A program made the translations under genes and the position numbers. The notes under the pieces were generated by a model. That model worked only from the letters and a program-made list of their open reading frames with translations. It did no database searches and was not told where the DNA came from. From Planctomycetota bacterium (GTDB lineage: Bacteria > Planctomycetota > Phycisphaerae > UBA1845 > UTPLA1), in the NCBI GenBank assembly GCA_016712275.1, contig JADJRI010000008.1, positions 1-64,000 on the forward strand: a stretch of 64,000 nt of DNA, in the 5' to 3' direction. Shown piece after piece: positions 27,706 to 37,420 of this stretch (its first letter is position 1; each line of letters starts with the position of its first letter).

Positions 27706-28791
27706 TCAGTACACCCCCTCCACCACCGCCTGCTGCATCCCCGAATAGGGCCGCACATTCGCACACCCATCCCACGGATACTTCGGGCACGGGGGCGTTC
27801 GCTTGCACTCATCCCGCTCGAGGAAGCGGGGCATGAAGAACTCCTTCGTGAGTGTCGTCAGCCTGGCACGGCCCCATTCGCCATACCCGACGATCCGCGA
27901 CTGGGTTTCGAAATCGACGACCTCCACCGCCGCCCGCGGCTGAGGAGGGTGGTAGATGATGTCGTAATTGTCGGCCGGGTCGAACGGCTTGTGGGTGGCG
28001 AGGCCCATGAGCGTGTTGCCGTAGGTGGGGACGAAGTCGATCTTGCCTTCGAGCAGCTCCTCGCGGGCGAACTTGTGGAACTGAGGTGTCATGCTCGTGC
28101 CGCCGCAGAAGACGCCGCGAATGCCCGCCTTCACCAGCGAGATTTTCTCGCAGAGGGCTTCGAGCAGCTTGGGCGTGGTGAAGAGGCAGCGGACATTCTC
28201 GTGGGCGCGAAGGATTGTCAGCCCCTGCTCGATGACGTGGTCCTTGTATTCGTGCATGTCGCCCGGCCGGCCCTTCTTGATGAGCTTGACCACCCAGCGC
28301 GGGTCCATGTCGACGCAAAAGGCAATGCCGCCGCGATGCTGTGCCAAATGCTCGACAGCCAGTCGCAGCCGTCGCGGGCCGCTGGGGCCGAGCATGAGCC
28401 AGTCGCTGCCCTTGGGGAAGGTCGCGTCGTCGAGCGTTTCGCTGAACATCTCATAGTCGATGCGGAAGTCCTCGCAGTTGATGCGGCTCTTGGGCACACC
28501 CGTCGAGCCGCCGGTCTCGAAGACGTAGGTCGGCTTGTGGGCGAAGGCCTTCGGCACCCAGCGCCGCACCGGACCGCCGCGAAGCCATTCGTCCTGAAAA
28601 TTTCCGAGGCGATCCAGGTCTTCGTACTTTTGAATCTCCTTCCGCGGGTCGAAGCCCAGGGTCTTCGCCCGCTCCAGCCAGAAGGGGCAGCCCGAGGCGG
28701 GATCGAAATGCCACGCGACGATCTCGCGCGTGTGCTCGTCAAGGCGGGATTTGGCGGCGGCGATATGTGTTGTCAGATTGCGATCAGTCAT
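27706..28791 (-). CDS. LuxE-like acyl-protein synthetase / AMP-ligase
   Basis: A 361-residue ANL-type adenylating enzyme of the LuxE/PaaK group, which activates a fatty or other carboxylic acid as acyl-AMP and passes it to a protein thiol. The nucleotide loop VFETGGSTGVPKSR lies near residues 90-103, and further blocks are FCGGTSMTPQFHKFAREEL, VPTYGNTLMG and WGRARLTTLTKEFFMPRFLERD. The Cys-rich end CKRTPPCPKYPWDGCANVRP to VVEGVY is the segment that is repeated four times downstream. No luciferase or reductase genes are nearby. It is probably cotranscribed with the upstream nucleotidyltransferase. Confidence 0.85.
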   Translation of the reverse strand: MTDRNLTTHIAAAKSRLDEHTREIVAWHFDPASGCPFWLERAKTLGFDPRKEIQKYEDLDRLGNFQDEWLRGGPVRRWVPKAFAHKPTYVFETGGSTGVPKSRINCEDFRIDYEMFSETLDDATFPKGSDWLMLGPSGPRRLRLAVEHLAQHRGGIAFCVDMDPRWVVKLIKKGRPGDMHEYKDHVIEQGLTILRAHENVRCLFTTPKLLEALCEKISLVKAGIRGVFCGGTSMTPQFHKFAREELLEGKIDFVPTYGNTLMGLATHKPFDPADNYDIIYHPPQPRAAVEVVDFETQSRIVGYGEWGRARLTTLTKEFFMPRFLERDECKRTPPCPKYPWDGCANVRPYSGMQQAVVEGVY

Positions 28792-28809
28792 TCTTAGAGC
28801 CCAATCATG

Positions 28810-29301
28810 CTATTTCTTTTTCGTTGTCTTGCTTTTCTTTTTCCTGCTGAACCTCTGCTTTTTCTTGATCAGTCCAAGATCGATCAGATCGTGAGGACGG
28901 CCGGTCGCCTGTTTGGCTTTTATCAAGTCCGACAGCCCAAGGAAGTTAACGGGAAGACCATCCAGGGTTGACCTAACCCGATTCCCCCAAGCCGACTCAA
29001 ATGGAATGTCGGCGATGTTCATGATGATGTCGATTCGATATGGCTCCACGCCGATTTGAAAAGCATTGCCTTTATCCTTTAGTACAGCGGGCTTGCAGCC
29101 CCGCATGGGGGCGCCATAATCGGTCAGCGCCTTCCAGGCCCGATCGGCATTGTTTGATTCCGGGTCAATCCAAATATCGATGTCTTTGGTGTAACGCGGT
29201 TCAGCGTGGAACGCGACGGCGTACGCCCCCACGATCAGATAGCGCACTTTTTTCGCGTTTAATTCGGACAACATTTCGCTGTAGTCTTGGGATAGTTCCA
29301 T
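28810..29301 (-). CDS. Nucleotidyltransferase-fold protein (DUF6036-like)
   Basis: A 163-residue protein with the pattern YLIVGAYAVAFHAEPRYTKDIDIWID near residues 21-46, the active-site signature of minimal nucleotidyltransferases related to AbiEii/MNT. Later blocks (GLPVNFLGLSDLIKAKQATGRPHDLIDL) are typical of the group. The C-terminus is a Lys/Arg tail. It overlaps the small gene upstream by about a hundred bases and lies 18 bases before the LuxE-like gene. A toxin-antitoxin or defence role is inference. Confidence 0.8.
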   Translation of the reverse strand: MELSQDYSEMLSELNAKKVRYLIVGAYAVAFHAEPRYTKDIDIWIDPESNNADRAWKALTDYGAPMRGCKPAVLKDKGNAFQIGVEPYRIDIIMNIADIPFESAWGNRVRSTLDGLPVNFLGLSDLIKAKQATGRPHDLIDLGLIKKKQRFSRKKKSKTTKKK

Positions 29302-29470
29302 CGCCGCCCTTTATGCGATCGAAGTCTCTGACCATTTCCCACATCGCCGCGATACGACCCTGCGGGCCGACCCGCCGCCAAAACTCAACGTCAAAGCTGC
29401 CGTCATCCTCGTCGATGCGGCATACGCGTGCCATGATCACGCGCTTTCTCGCCTTCCTCGCAACACCCAT
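29201..29470 (-). CDS. Small partner protein of the nucleotidyltransferase
   Basis: An 89-residue protein; the core EFWRRVGPQGRIAAMWEMVRDFDRIKGG and PRLQRNVVRIKRE resembles small proteins regularly found just before DUF6036-type nucleotidyltransferases, ending in a similar Leu-Gln-Arg motif. Here the frame runs on for twenty residues inside the next gene, so the normal stop may have been lost or shifted. GGAG nine bases before the second Met sets the start. Confidence 0.6.
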   Translation of the reverse strand: MGVARKARKRVIMARVCRIDEDDGSFDVEFWRRVGPQGRIAAMWEMVRDFDRIKGGDGTIPRLQRNVVRIKREKSALSDRGGVRRRVPR

Positions 29471-29568
29471 CGTCTGCAACTCCAGTGGACAATTTGGTCA
29501 ATATTATACGCGCATATCAAAACGCTCTCAATCACGAATTCGATCCGCGATTGGTATCGCCGACACAG

Positions 29569-31088
29569 TTATGCAACCGAATACGGGTACATATTACGCT
29601 TCCCCTCATCGCATAGCCCGGCAACATTGTAGGCAGCCGCCTGATCCTTCAGCATGCGCAGCAGCGATGTTTTTTCGATGTCACAACCTTGCGCTACCGG
29701 CCAACCGTCGCCCATCCGAGCATGGAACTCCCGAACAATCTTCTGAAACGAATCGTCATCGGCCAAAAGAAATCCGGTATCCATCGCGCTCGCGCCGCTG
29801 CGAAGTCTCTCTTCGCTATACGTCGCCGCAAGAAAGTACAGCATCGAATACGCCGAAAGCACATTCATATCCTTGAACGAACGATAGCAGCCGTGAACGA
29901 GCCGGTCGATGGTCTCGATTTCGCGGCGTATCAGCCGATCATAGTCGGCCAGTCGCCGGTCGCGGTCAGGGCCGGGATTTGTTTGTGTGAGAATGTCCGC
30001 CAGTCGAATCACACCGAGAAGCGTGTGCGCGTTTCCAGTCGAGAAGAACGCATCGATAAAGCCGGCCGTCGTGGGAAGCATGGCCCAGCTTTTACCGGCC
30101 GCGCGGGCGACGTTGCGTTGCAAACGACCGGTCCGCGCAAACGGAAGCACCGGTCGCGCAGCGGCAAACTGCTCGCGAATCGACGGAAACCGGGCCATCA
30201 GCGCGTTCCACTCATCCGCGGCCCCGATCGATTCATCCAATGGAAACGTGTCTGGCTCCAGACATAAGCCCGCGCTGGTGATGCCATTATCAAATCTTAT
30301 TACCCACATCCACCCGCCATCAAACACGTGATGCAACGTAGCGTCGTCGATGGGAAAGGGATGATCTGTTGTCGAATATGCAGGTGTCGTGCAAATGTCA
30401 CGCCATGGCCGAACGCCCTCGAAGTGAGAATAAAGCGTTCGCGAACAGGTTCGAATGCCCGAAAGATCGTGTGGAATATCGAGCGTGCGACTCAAAATGC
30501 CCGCGCCGGTGGCGTCGACCATGAAATCCGCATCGATGACGAACCGCTGATTATCACCATCGCCAGCAACCCGCCATGCCGCCTTAAAGCCCCCGCACCC
30601 ATGCGAATCTGCCCGCTGCAACGACTCGATCGCCGCCTCTTCGAAACAAATGACACCAGCCTGACATGCCTGCCCGAACACAAATGCATCAAAATCCGCA
30701 CGAAGCCACTGGCAATCCGCCCGCGCCTCATCCGGATTCGACCCAACGAGCAACTCATTCGCATGGTCGCCCCGCGGAACAAAAGGCTCACCTGCCGCAT
30801 GGTGCACATATGCAAACCCCGCTTTGGACCGCAGGGAATATTCGGACAAACCCGCTTCCACTCCCCATACCGCGCAAACGGCCGCAGCCATGGTAAATCA
30901 TACTCAACTGCAATTCGCTCAAGCAGCAGATTGGCGATCGGCGTGGACGATTCCCCGATGGCGAAGCGCGGATGCCGGGCGCGATCCATCAGAATTACGC
31001 GCCGGCCACGTTGATGCGCCATCAGCGCCGCCAGCGACCCGCCGAACCCCGAACCGATAACCAAAACATCGGCGCGAATCGCTGTCAT
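29569..31088 (-). CDS. FAD-dependent oxidoreductase, tryptophan-halogenase-like (frameshift)
   Basis: About 505 residues after repair of one break near 30850. The dinucleotide-binding motif ADVLVIGSGFGGSLAALMAHQ opens the protein. FVIDADFMVDATGAG and the GGWMWVIRFDNG block match flavin-dependent halogenases and related monooxygenases; the usual W-x-W-x-I-P motif is present only as WMWVIR. The start overlaps the radical SAM gene by four bases, so the three genes asparagine-synthase-like, radical SAM, halogenase-like form one operon. The substrate is unknown. Confidence 0.75.
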
Positions 31089-32053
31089 ACCGGCGGCACT
31101 CCAGAACCCCTCGCCGCCGCGCCCGCCATCTCAATCCGCTGCGAAAAATTCATCCGCCCGATTCTCACGATGCGCTCCACGTCATCGGCCGATCCCGCAA
31201 ATCGCTCTGCATCCCATAGATCCGCGAAAACCCGCCCGCGCCGCAGCGACAGCCCGTGCACCAGCGCGGCCTCCAGCGACTCAAGCGATGGCGGCGAAAA
31301 ATGCCCGCCGGCCAGAAGCTCGTCCATCGCTCCATTGCCCGCCCGCGTCGGAATGACAACGCAACATTCCACGCAGATCTCAAACGCCCACTCGATCGAC
31401 CGCTTCGCCCACGCAAGCCCCTCGCTCTCGCTCTGGAACGGCGCGCGAAGCAGAATAAACGCCCGCACGCCGATACCCTGCCCAATCAGAAACCGCGCGG
31501 CGCGCTCATAATCCGCAAGCGTCATGCGCTTGTTCAACATCGGCAGCACAACCGGGTCGATGGTTTCAAGCCCCATGGCGACCTCAAGCCGCCCGTCGAG
31601 GATACCGGCAAACTCGACACACCGTCGATCGACAAGCTTCGGATGACATTCGATGATCACCGTCTTGTGGCGCCTCACCAGCTCCGAAATGCGCGAAATG
31701 TCCTCCGCCGGTATCGCCTGCCCGTCAAAAAAATTTCCCGCGTTGTAGAGCTTTACGTGCGGCGCGGGCGGTAGCTCGCCCAGCGCAAAGCGAATCTGCT
31801 CCACCACGTCGCCTACCGCCACCCGCCCCTCGGTCGTGTGTTTCCAAAGGTCGCACATCAAACAGCGAAAAGGGCACGCCTTGTTGGTGATAAAGATCGT
31901 CGCGACATCCTCAATCGTGCCATTAGTCTGGCACTCTGGCTCGATAAGGCAGGCATACGGCCGCTTCGGGTCGACCGCGTGGCGCGGCCCGCGCCGGGCC
32001 AGAATCCACCGATCATCGATGCGCGGCAGTCCGTCGGCCATGTCACGCATCAT
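31085..32053 (-). CDS. Radical SAM enzyme
   Basis: A 322-residue radical SAM protein with the cluster motif KACPFRCLMCDLWKHT near residue 55. Later blocks (VKLYNAGNFFDGQAI, HPKLVDRRCVEFAGIL, VAMGLETIDP, MTLADYERAARFLIGQGIGVRAFILLR) resemble the ELP3/MiaB-like oxidoreductase branch without a TRAM domain. There is no SPASM extension. Its ATG overlaps the stop of the asparagine-synthase-like gene, which suggests coupled translation. Likely modifies the same product as its neighbours. Confidence 0.85.
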   Translation of the reverse strand: MMRDMADGLPRIDDRWILARRGPRHAVDPKRPYACLIEPECQTNGTIEDVATIFITNKACPFRCLMCDLWKHTTEGRVAVGDVVEQIRFALGELPPAPHVKLYNAGNFFDGQAIPAEDISRISELVRRHKTVIIECHPKLVDRRCVEFAGILDGRLEVAMGLETIDPVVLPMLNKRMTLADYERAARFLIGQGIGVRAFILLRAPFQSESEGLAWAKRSIEWAFEICVECCVVIPTRAGNGAMDELLAGGHFSPPSLESLEAALVHGLSLRRGRVFADLWDAERFAGSADDVERIVRIGRMNFSQRIEMAGAAARGSGVPPV

Positions 32054-33374
32054 AAATCGCGAGGAACCGCCTGCGATAGGCCGGCTCGCCATCGGCAAAG
32101 CGAGCGGAAAATGTCGCCGCGTCCGCCGCCCCATGCTGAAACCGACGCTTATCAAACACCGGCATATCAAATCCGGTCATCGCCTTCACCCCCACCGCCA
32201 CCACCCGCCCCTTCAGTTCATACAGCCTCTCGTGCGACCAGTCCGTCAGCTCGATAAACGGAATGCCCTCGGCGATCTCAACCAGCCGCGGCAGCGTGAA
32301 CGGGCTGAATCCGCAAAATCCCAGCGACTGAAGCGTGGCGAAGTTCCGCACATAACCGCGGCTCAGCCCGCCGCTGTAGGTCTGCGAATGCTTGAACGAC
32401 CCCACGCCCCATCCCTCGTGATACAAAAGCGGATTGCTCAACACGCTGCGAATCGTCAGCTCCGGGTTCTCCTCGATCGGATAATCCTTCAGATTCTCGT
32501 CGCCGCCGTCGCCATCGAAAAGATGCCGCCATTCCGGATACCGCGCGCGAATGCCCCGGCCGAGGGCGAGCAGCATCGTCGCAGCCTCGAGATCCAGCGG
32601 CTTGTAGTCCTCGATGATGCGAAGCGTCTCATCCGGGTCGAGATCCGTCGACTTCGCCTCCACCGGCTCCAGCAGCTACCCAAGCCGCAGCGCATCGAGA
32701 AAACGCCGGGCCTGCCCAAGGTCTTCGCCGCGCCCATCGACGCAAAGCGTAAACGCCTTGAGCCGCGCTGGGCTCTGCCCCATGTCGAGCAGCGCCTGAT
32801 ATGTCGCCACCAGCACCGCGCCGCTGTCGATGCCGCCCGAAAAGCACACGCCGATCGGCTCCATCGCCGGCAGCGATGCGATGTATTTGGCGATTTCGTC
32901 CCGCAGCGCGCCGATATACCGCGCGCCGATCGCCGCCGGGTCCGCGTCGAACGCCCCGCGCTTCGGCTCGAAATATCGCGTGTAAGTCGGACTGGGGTCG
33001 GGACAGCCGATGAGTTCGATCTCCGTAATGTGGTGCGCCGGCACCATCCGTGTATAGCTGGGGTGAAACTGGTCGGCCAGGCCGTTGGCCCTGAGATACG
33101 CATGAATCGCGTCGATGCGATGCGCCACGATGAGAATCGGCCCGTCGTGGTGCTTCGCCAGAAAGTACCGCATCGGCACCCCCAGAGATCGGGCCAGCCG
33201 CACCGTCTTCCCGCTCACGGCCGCCAGCGCGAAGTGCCCGTCGATGGCCCGAACCCCCGCCGCATCATTCGCGGCCAGCCGCGCCCGAGCGTCGTCGATG
33301 GACAGATTGTAAATCTTCGAGTGCCGCGCATCGGTCAGGTCGACCACGCGATGAACATATTGACTGGTATGCAT
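32043..33374 (-). CDS. Asparagine-synthase-like protein with an in-frame TAG
   Basis: About 443 residues, interrupted by one TAG at 32676-32678 in the frame LRLG-stop-LLEPVEAKSTD. The synthetase domain has the PP-loop GVCFSGGIDSGAVLV near residue 175 and LFDGDGGDENLKDYP in the second half. The N-terminal third looks like a degenerate class II amidotransferase (IDGHFALAAVSGKTVRLARS) without the nucleophilic Cys2, so it would not use glutamine. Such proteins form amide bonds in peptide or beta-lactam pathways. The downstream radical SAM and halogenase-like genes support a biosynthetic role. Confidence 0.75.
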
Positions 33375-33538
33375 CTTTCACATTCCCCGCAGTATCAAGC
33401 CGAACGGTTCTCGCTCGGATGATACCGCAAGGCGAACAATGTGAGAATTGGAAAGTTGCGCTCCCCAAGGTCGCGAATGATCCGAACCTGCCTTATGCAA
33501 TCGCGGTTTTTGTCAATTTGAGTAGAGGTCGCGCGCCG

Positions 33539-36159
33539 TCACTGCCCCACGGTCGTCTCATACTTGACGCCGTCCGGAACAGGAACCTGCACATGCACGG
33601 TCGTTCCCACGGTGCCCGCCGTCTGGCTGAGCGAATCGACCGCGACAAACGCGGTGAAGCTCGACATCAGGCTGTGCGCCAGCGCGAGCTGCGTGATTTC
33701 CTGCGGCAATTCGTTCGTGCCTTCGTAGGTCGACCGGTCGGCCAACTCCGCGATTTTCATCCGCGCCCAAACCGCCGCGAGGCCGTCGTGCCGGCCGGAA
33801 GCGCTCGAGTCTGCATTGACGTAAAAGCTCTGTGCCACCGCACCGGCACGGCCGCTCACCTGAATGGACGGCGTGCCTTCGCCGCGGTAAGCGCCCCGTC
33901 ACGACAATCGGCCGGCCGACAAAAAGATCGGGCACGCGCGACGGATACACGTCTTCAACCTGCATCCCGCCGAAGTCGAGGGCGACATCGGTCATGGCCG
34001 GATGGCTGATTTTTGCGAAGAAGCGGTCCATCACTTCGCCGCCATTGTCATTCAACGAGAGATAGGCCGCCGCGCCGCGACCCAACACCGCCATGCGATC
34101 CATCAGAAAGCGATTCGGCGCGCTGCCGACGCCGAAGCTGAAAATGCGCGAGCTTCCCAGCTTCGCGTGGATATTGGCGAGGATGTCGGACTCGTTGCCG
34201 ATGAAGCCGTCGGTCAGAAACGAGACGAATCGCAGGCGGTTGTCGTCGTGCGGGAAATCGAGCGCCGCGCGGATGCCGTTGAGCATCTCTGTTCCGCCTT
34301 CGCCGTTGAGATTGCGGACATATTGTACGCCCTTGTTGATGTTCTCAAGGTTCGCGGCCACGGGCGATGCGCCGAATTGCGACGCGGTGCTGGAGAATTG
34401 CACGATCTGAAACGTGTCGTCGGCGCGAAGGTGCTTGAGCGCATATTCGACTGCCGCTTTGGCCTGTTCGATCGGCTTGCCGTTCATGCTGCCGCTGCAG
34501 TCGATCACGAAGATCATCTCCATCGCGGCGCGGGGAAGGCTCGCAATCTCTGCCGGCGGGAAGAGCATGAGCGAGAAGTATTTGCCTTTGTCGCTTTCGT
34601 GAGTGAGCAGGGCGCTCTTCACCCGCTCACCGGCCACCTTGTACCGCAGCACGAAATCCTTGTTCGGAATCGAGTCCAGCGCGGCGAGGCGTACATTGGT
34701 GCGATTGGCATCGTCTGTTTTTGTCTCGATCGTATGGTTCATGCTGCGAACCTGCTCGACCGCGACGCCGGCGTCGATATCGAGTGTCAGCGCGATGTCA
34801 TGGCCGCTGCGCTCGGTGGGCTTCAGGTATTCGACGGCGGTCGATTGGTTCGAGTTCGGCGCCTGGCCGCGGGCAACGGCGTCGATACCGTTGGTCGTGT
34901 TCGGCGGGTTGTAGCGCGGGCCGACGACCATCGGGAAAACATACTCATACCAGCCGTCGTCATAGGCGAGGGTGTGCAGATACTTGATGTTGATGTCGAT
35001 CGCCTTGCCCGGCTCGATGTTGGCGACTTTCTGGGTGAAGACGTTGGCCCGCTCCTGCGTGAGCAGCGAGGCGACGTGGCCCTGGGCGCGGGCCTCTCGA
35101 TAAACCTGCTCGGCCTCTTTTCGCTCGCGGATGATGCCGCGAATGCTGCGGTCGCCAATCGTCATGATGAATTCGTTGATGGCGGCGTTTTCGGGGAGCG
35201 GGAAGACGTAGACCGCTTCGATTTTTGCGTCGAAGGGGTTTTCGTATTTTTGTGTGACGTCGACGGTGGCGATGTAGGCGCTGATGTGGGCTTTGACGTC
35301 GGTGTGTTTCAGGGGGGACGGGGATTGTTTTTGTTTCGTTGGGGAGCTTGGCGAGGAGCGAGCCGGTGCCGGGGGCGTCGGAGTTGGGGGTGGCGGCTTC
35401 GGAGGGTTCGAATTTTTGGATGATCCAGAGTTCGTCGGAGTGGTAGGTGGGCAGGCGATTTGGTGCGGGTGTCCAGAGTGCTTGGCCGTCATCGCCGAAG
35501 AGGCCGCCACCCTCGCCGCCGCCGCCTCCTCCGCCACCGCCTTGTTGGAATCGACCGCCACCGATGCCGGGTTTTACTGCCTTGGTTTGGATCTGGAAAC
35601 CGTCGTCAGGCTCAGACGCCGTGCTGAGATTTCTAACGTCGTACCAAACCTGAGTATTGTCGACTCCGGGAACCATGCCTGGCTGCCCATAAGGTTGGAC
35701 AGAAGGTTGCCGAGAGGCTTGTTGAGCGCTACTTGTGTTGCCTTCGAGCGCAATGTCATATTGGCCATCTCCGTTGACGTCGACGAATCGTTCGCCGGCG
35801 GTCACATAGTCACGACGGGATCGAACAGCATCCCCCAACACTTCTTTCTTCCAAGCGGCTTCGTCATTGTTTGGATCAAGTTTCAATGCCTCATCCAAAC
35901 TCCTAATGGCCGCCTGATGGTCAAAATTCTTCGCCGATACATCGGCATCGGCCAGATGCTGCGCGATTTGTTGTTCGCGTGTGGGTGGTGCCTCATTCGG
36001 CGCCGGAGGATTCACCGGTTCCATTTTTTCCCATTGGGCCGGAGATTTGTTCTGAGCTTGGTGGCTCGAGTCCTTTGACGCACAAGAAATGGAAAGTGCC
36101 ACGAAGGCAATTGCTGCGGCCGAAATGGATACGACGAGTTTAGCAAAGTTCTTTTTCAT
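33539..36159 (-). CDS. VIT and VWA domain lipoprotein (two frameshifts)
   Basis: About 870 residues. The N-terminus is a lipoprotein signal (AAAIAFVALSISCASKD), then a TPR-like helical pair (HQAAIRSLDEALKLDPNND), an EF-hand-like loop DVNGDGQYDIALEG and a Gly-rich stretch. After a break near 35325 in a run of six C follows a VIT domain (HTDVKAHISAYIATVDVTQKY, NIEPGKAIDINIKYLHTL) and a VWA domain with MIDAS motif DCSGSMNG and FLTDGFIGNE. A second break lies near 33885. VIT/VWA proteins bind metal-dependent ligands. It is the last gene of the ECF sigma cluster. Confidence 0.82.
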
Positions 36160-36221
36160 TTCTTGATGCTCTCAGTTTTGGTGTACTGACCTTGGATTAC
36201 TTAAAGCAATTCGCGACTCTG

Positions 36222-36818
36222 TTAGTTTCCAGTATTGCTTGTGTTGACAGGGATTACCGAAGAATTCGCTTCTATTGGTTGGCCGTCGGCGTTGCCGGCG
36301 ACGATGAGTTTGACGCTGAACTGCGAATCGAGTTCCCCCTGCGTCCGCAGGTGCAGGCGGGCGACGCGGGTTTGGCCGGTCGGCAGGTCGCGGCCGGTGT
36401 TGAAGGCGGCGACGATGATGCGGCCTTGCGTGAGCGCCTCGGGGTCGTAATAGGGCGGCGAACGGAACGCGTTCGATTCGCCGCCTTCAACGCCGACGCT
36501 GCTTACGCCTTCCGGCCCGGTGAACTCGAACTGAAAGGCCGCCAGCGCCTGATCGCCCGAATCAACGAAAACATCGACCGCGATGAACCGCACCGCGCCG
36601 TCGATGACGGCTTCACTCGCGGGCGGCGGCGTCTGGGCGTGGGCCCAGAGGGCGCCGCCAAGTATCAGAGTCGAGGCGATCATGGCAAACATCAGGCGGA
36701 CGGCTCGAGCCGATCGCCAAAAACGGCGAAGTGTGAAACAGGCTATTAGCCTGTTCCACACTTCGCCGGCGCGCGCCGGACTGTTCCACACGGTGTTATT
36801 CAAGCGCAACGAAAACAT
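36222..36818 (-). CDS. Secreted cohesin-like protein
   Basis: The mature part, from about residue 60, reads like a cohesin-type beta sandwich (AVDVFVDSGDQALAAFQFEF, GVSSVGVEGGESNAF, GRIIVAAFNTGRDLPTGQTRVARLHLR). A signal peptide, MFAMIASTLILGGALWAHA, begins at an internal Met (36692). The strong site GGGAGG, however, serves the ATG at 36818, and the 42 codons between the two are largely a REP-like palindrome. Either the REP was inserted between the ribosome binding site and the signal peptide, or the internal Met is used. It overlaps the upstream gene's stop by one base. Confidence 0.65.
   Translation of the reverse strand: MFSLRLNNTVWNSPARAGEVWNRLIACFTLRRFWRSARAVRLMFAMIASTLILGGALWAHAQTPPPASEAVIDGAVRFIAVDVFVDSGDQALAAFQFEFTGPEGVSSVGVEGGESNAFRSPPYYDPEALTQGRIIVAAFNTGRDLPTGQTRVARLHLRTQGELDSQFSVKLIVAGNADGQPIEANSSVIPVNTSNTGN
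36724..36768. repeat. REP-like palindrome with TATTA loop at a gene start
   Basis: Twenty-base arms (36724-36743 and 36749-36768, one mismatch) around TATTA, directly followed by a second GC palindrome CCGGCGCGCGCCGG. The core is CAGGCTATTAGCCTG, the same design as the copies near 0.5, 10.2 and 49.4 kb but with CAGG instead of CCGG arms. Confidence 0.75.
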
Positions 36819-37324
36819 CACGCGCCTCCCTTCAATCGAACGGCCGCCATCGCAACAACATCGACATCCTCGCGCGTCACACGATGGTCGCCGGTGAAAT
36901 CGAACGAATCGGCCGTCGCCGTGCCCACGTCGATGCGCTTCGCCAGCGTGAAGGCGTCGAGGATGTCCACGCGGCCGCTACCGTCGATGTCTTCTCTCCG
37001 GCCCGAGAGTGTCGTCTTCTGCGAATTCGAATCCACGGATTCGACATGGTTTTGCACAATTTGAGTCGGCTTCGGCGGCTGAATGAGATGCTGCACGGCA
37101 AAAATCGTAAAACACGCGGCCGCCGCGATGCCAACCCACGACCAGCGACGATTGCGCCGCGAATCGCCCAGGCGTTGTCGCCCGCCGAAGAGAATGGCTT
37201 CGTCGATCTCGGGTGGAACAGGCAACGGATTCGCGGAGGCGTAAAGCCGGCGCAGGTCATCGCGCAGCGCCGGGGGAAGGTCGGCGTCGGTCATTCGTTC
37301 GGGTTGTTTTCGATCAATGGACAT
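36818..37324 (-). CDS. Membrane protein with dockerin-like repeats, probable anti-sigma partner
   Basis: A 168-residue protein: a cytoplasmic N-terminus of about sixty residues (DLPPALRDDLRRLYASANPLPVPPEIDEAI), one membrane segment (WSWVGIAAAACFTIFAVQHLI), then an extracytoplasmic pair of dockerin type I/EF-hand loops (DIDGSGRVDILDAFTLAKRID, DFTGDHRVTREDVDVVAMA). Its position right after an ECF sigma gene and the N-terminal layout suggest an anti-sigma factor. The dockerin-like half could sense or bind the cohesin-like neighbour. Confidence 0.7.
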   Translation of the reverse strand: MSIDRKQPERMTDADLPPALRDDLRRLYASANPLPVPPEIDEAILFGGRQRLGDSRRNRRWSWVGIAAAACFTIFAVQHLIQPPKPTQIVQNHVESVDSNSQKTTLSGRREDIDGSGRVDILDAFTLAKRIDVGTATADSFDFTGDHRVTREDVDVVAMAAVRLKGGA

Positions 37325-37420
37325 GGCACATCACTTCAACGGTTTGAGGGCAATTTGCGACACCCCCAATGACTGAAGCGCGCGGAACCGGCGTCTGGTT
37401 CAAAGAATTCTCTGAATTAG

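Noticed and set aside
32676..32678. Pyrrolysine or other recoding at TAG
   Set aside because: TAG is used as an ordinary stop elsewhere in the window (zinc-ribbon genes, repeat copies B and D), and no pyl genes are visible.
31836..33422. A 528-residue open frame on the plus strand opposite the biosynthetic operon, and similar long antisense frames at 2398-3603, 34002-35423 and 47935-49311
   Set aside because: They mirror well-recognised genes on the other strand, have Arg/His-rich unnatural composition and no ribosome binding sites. High GC makes such shadow frames common.
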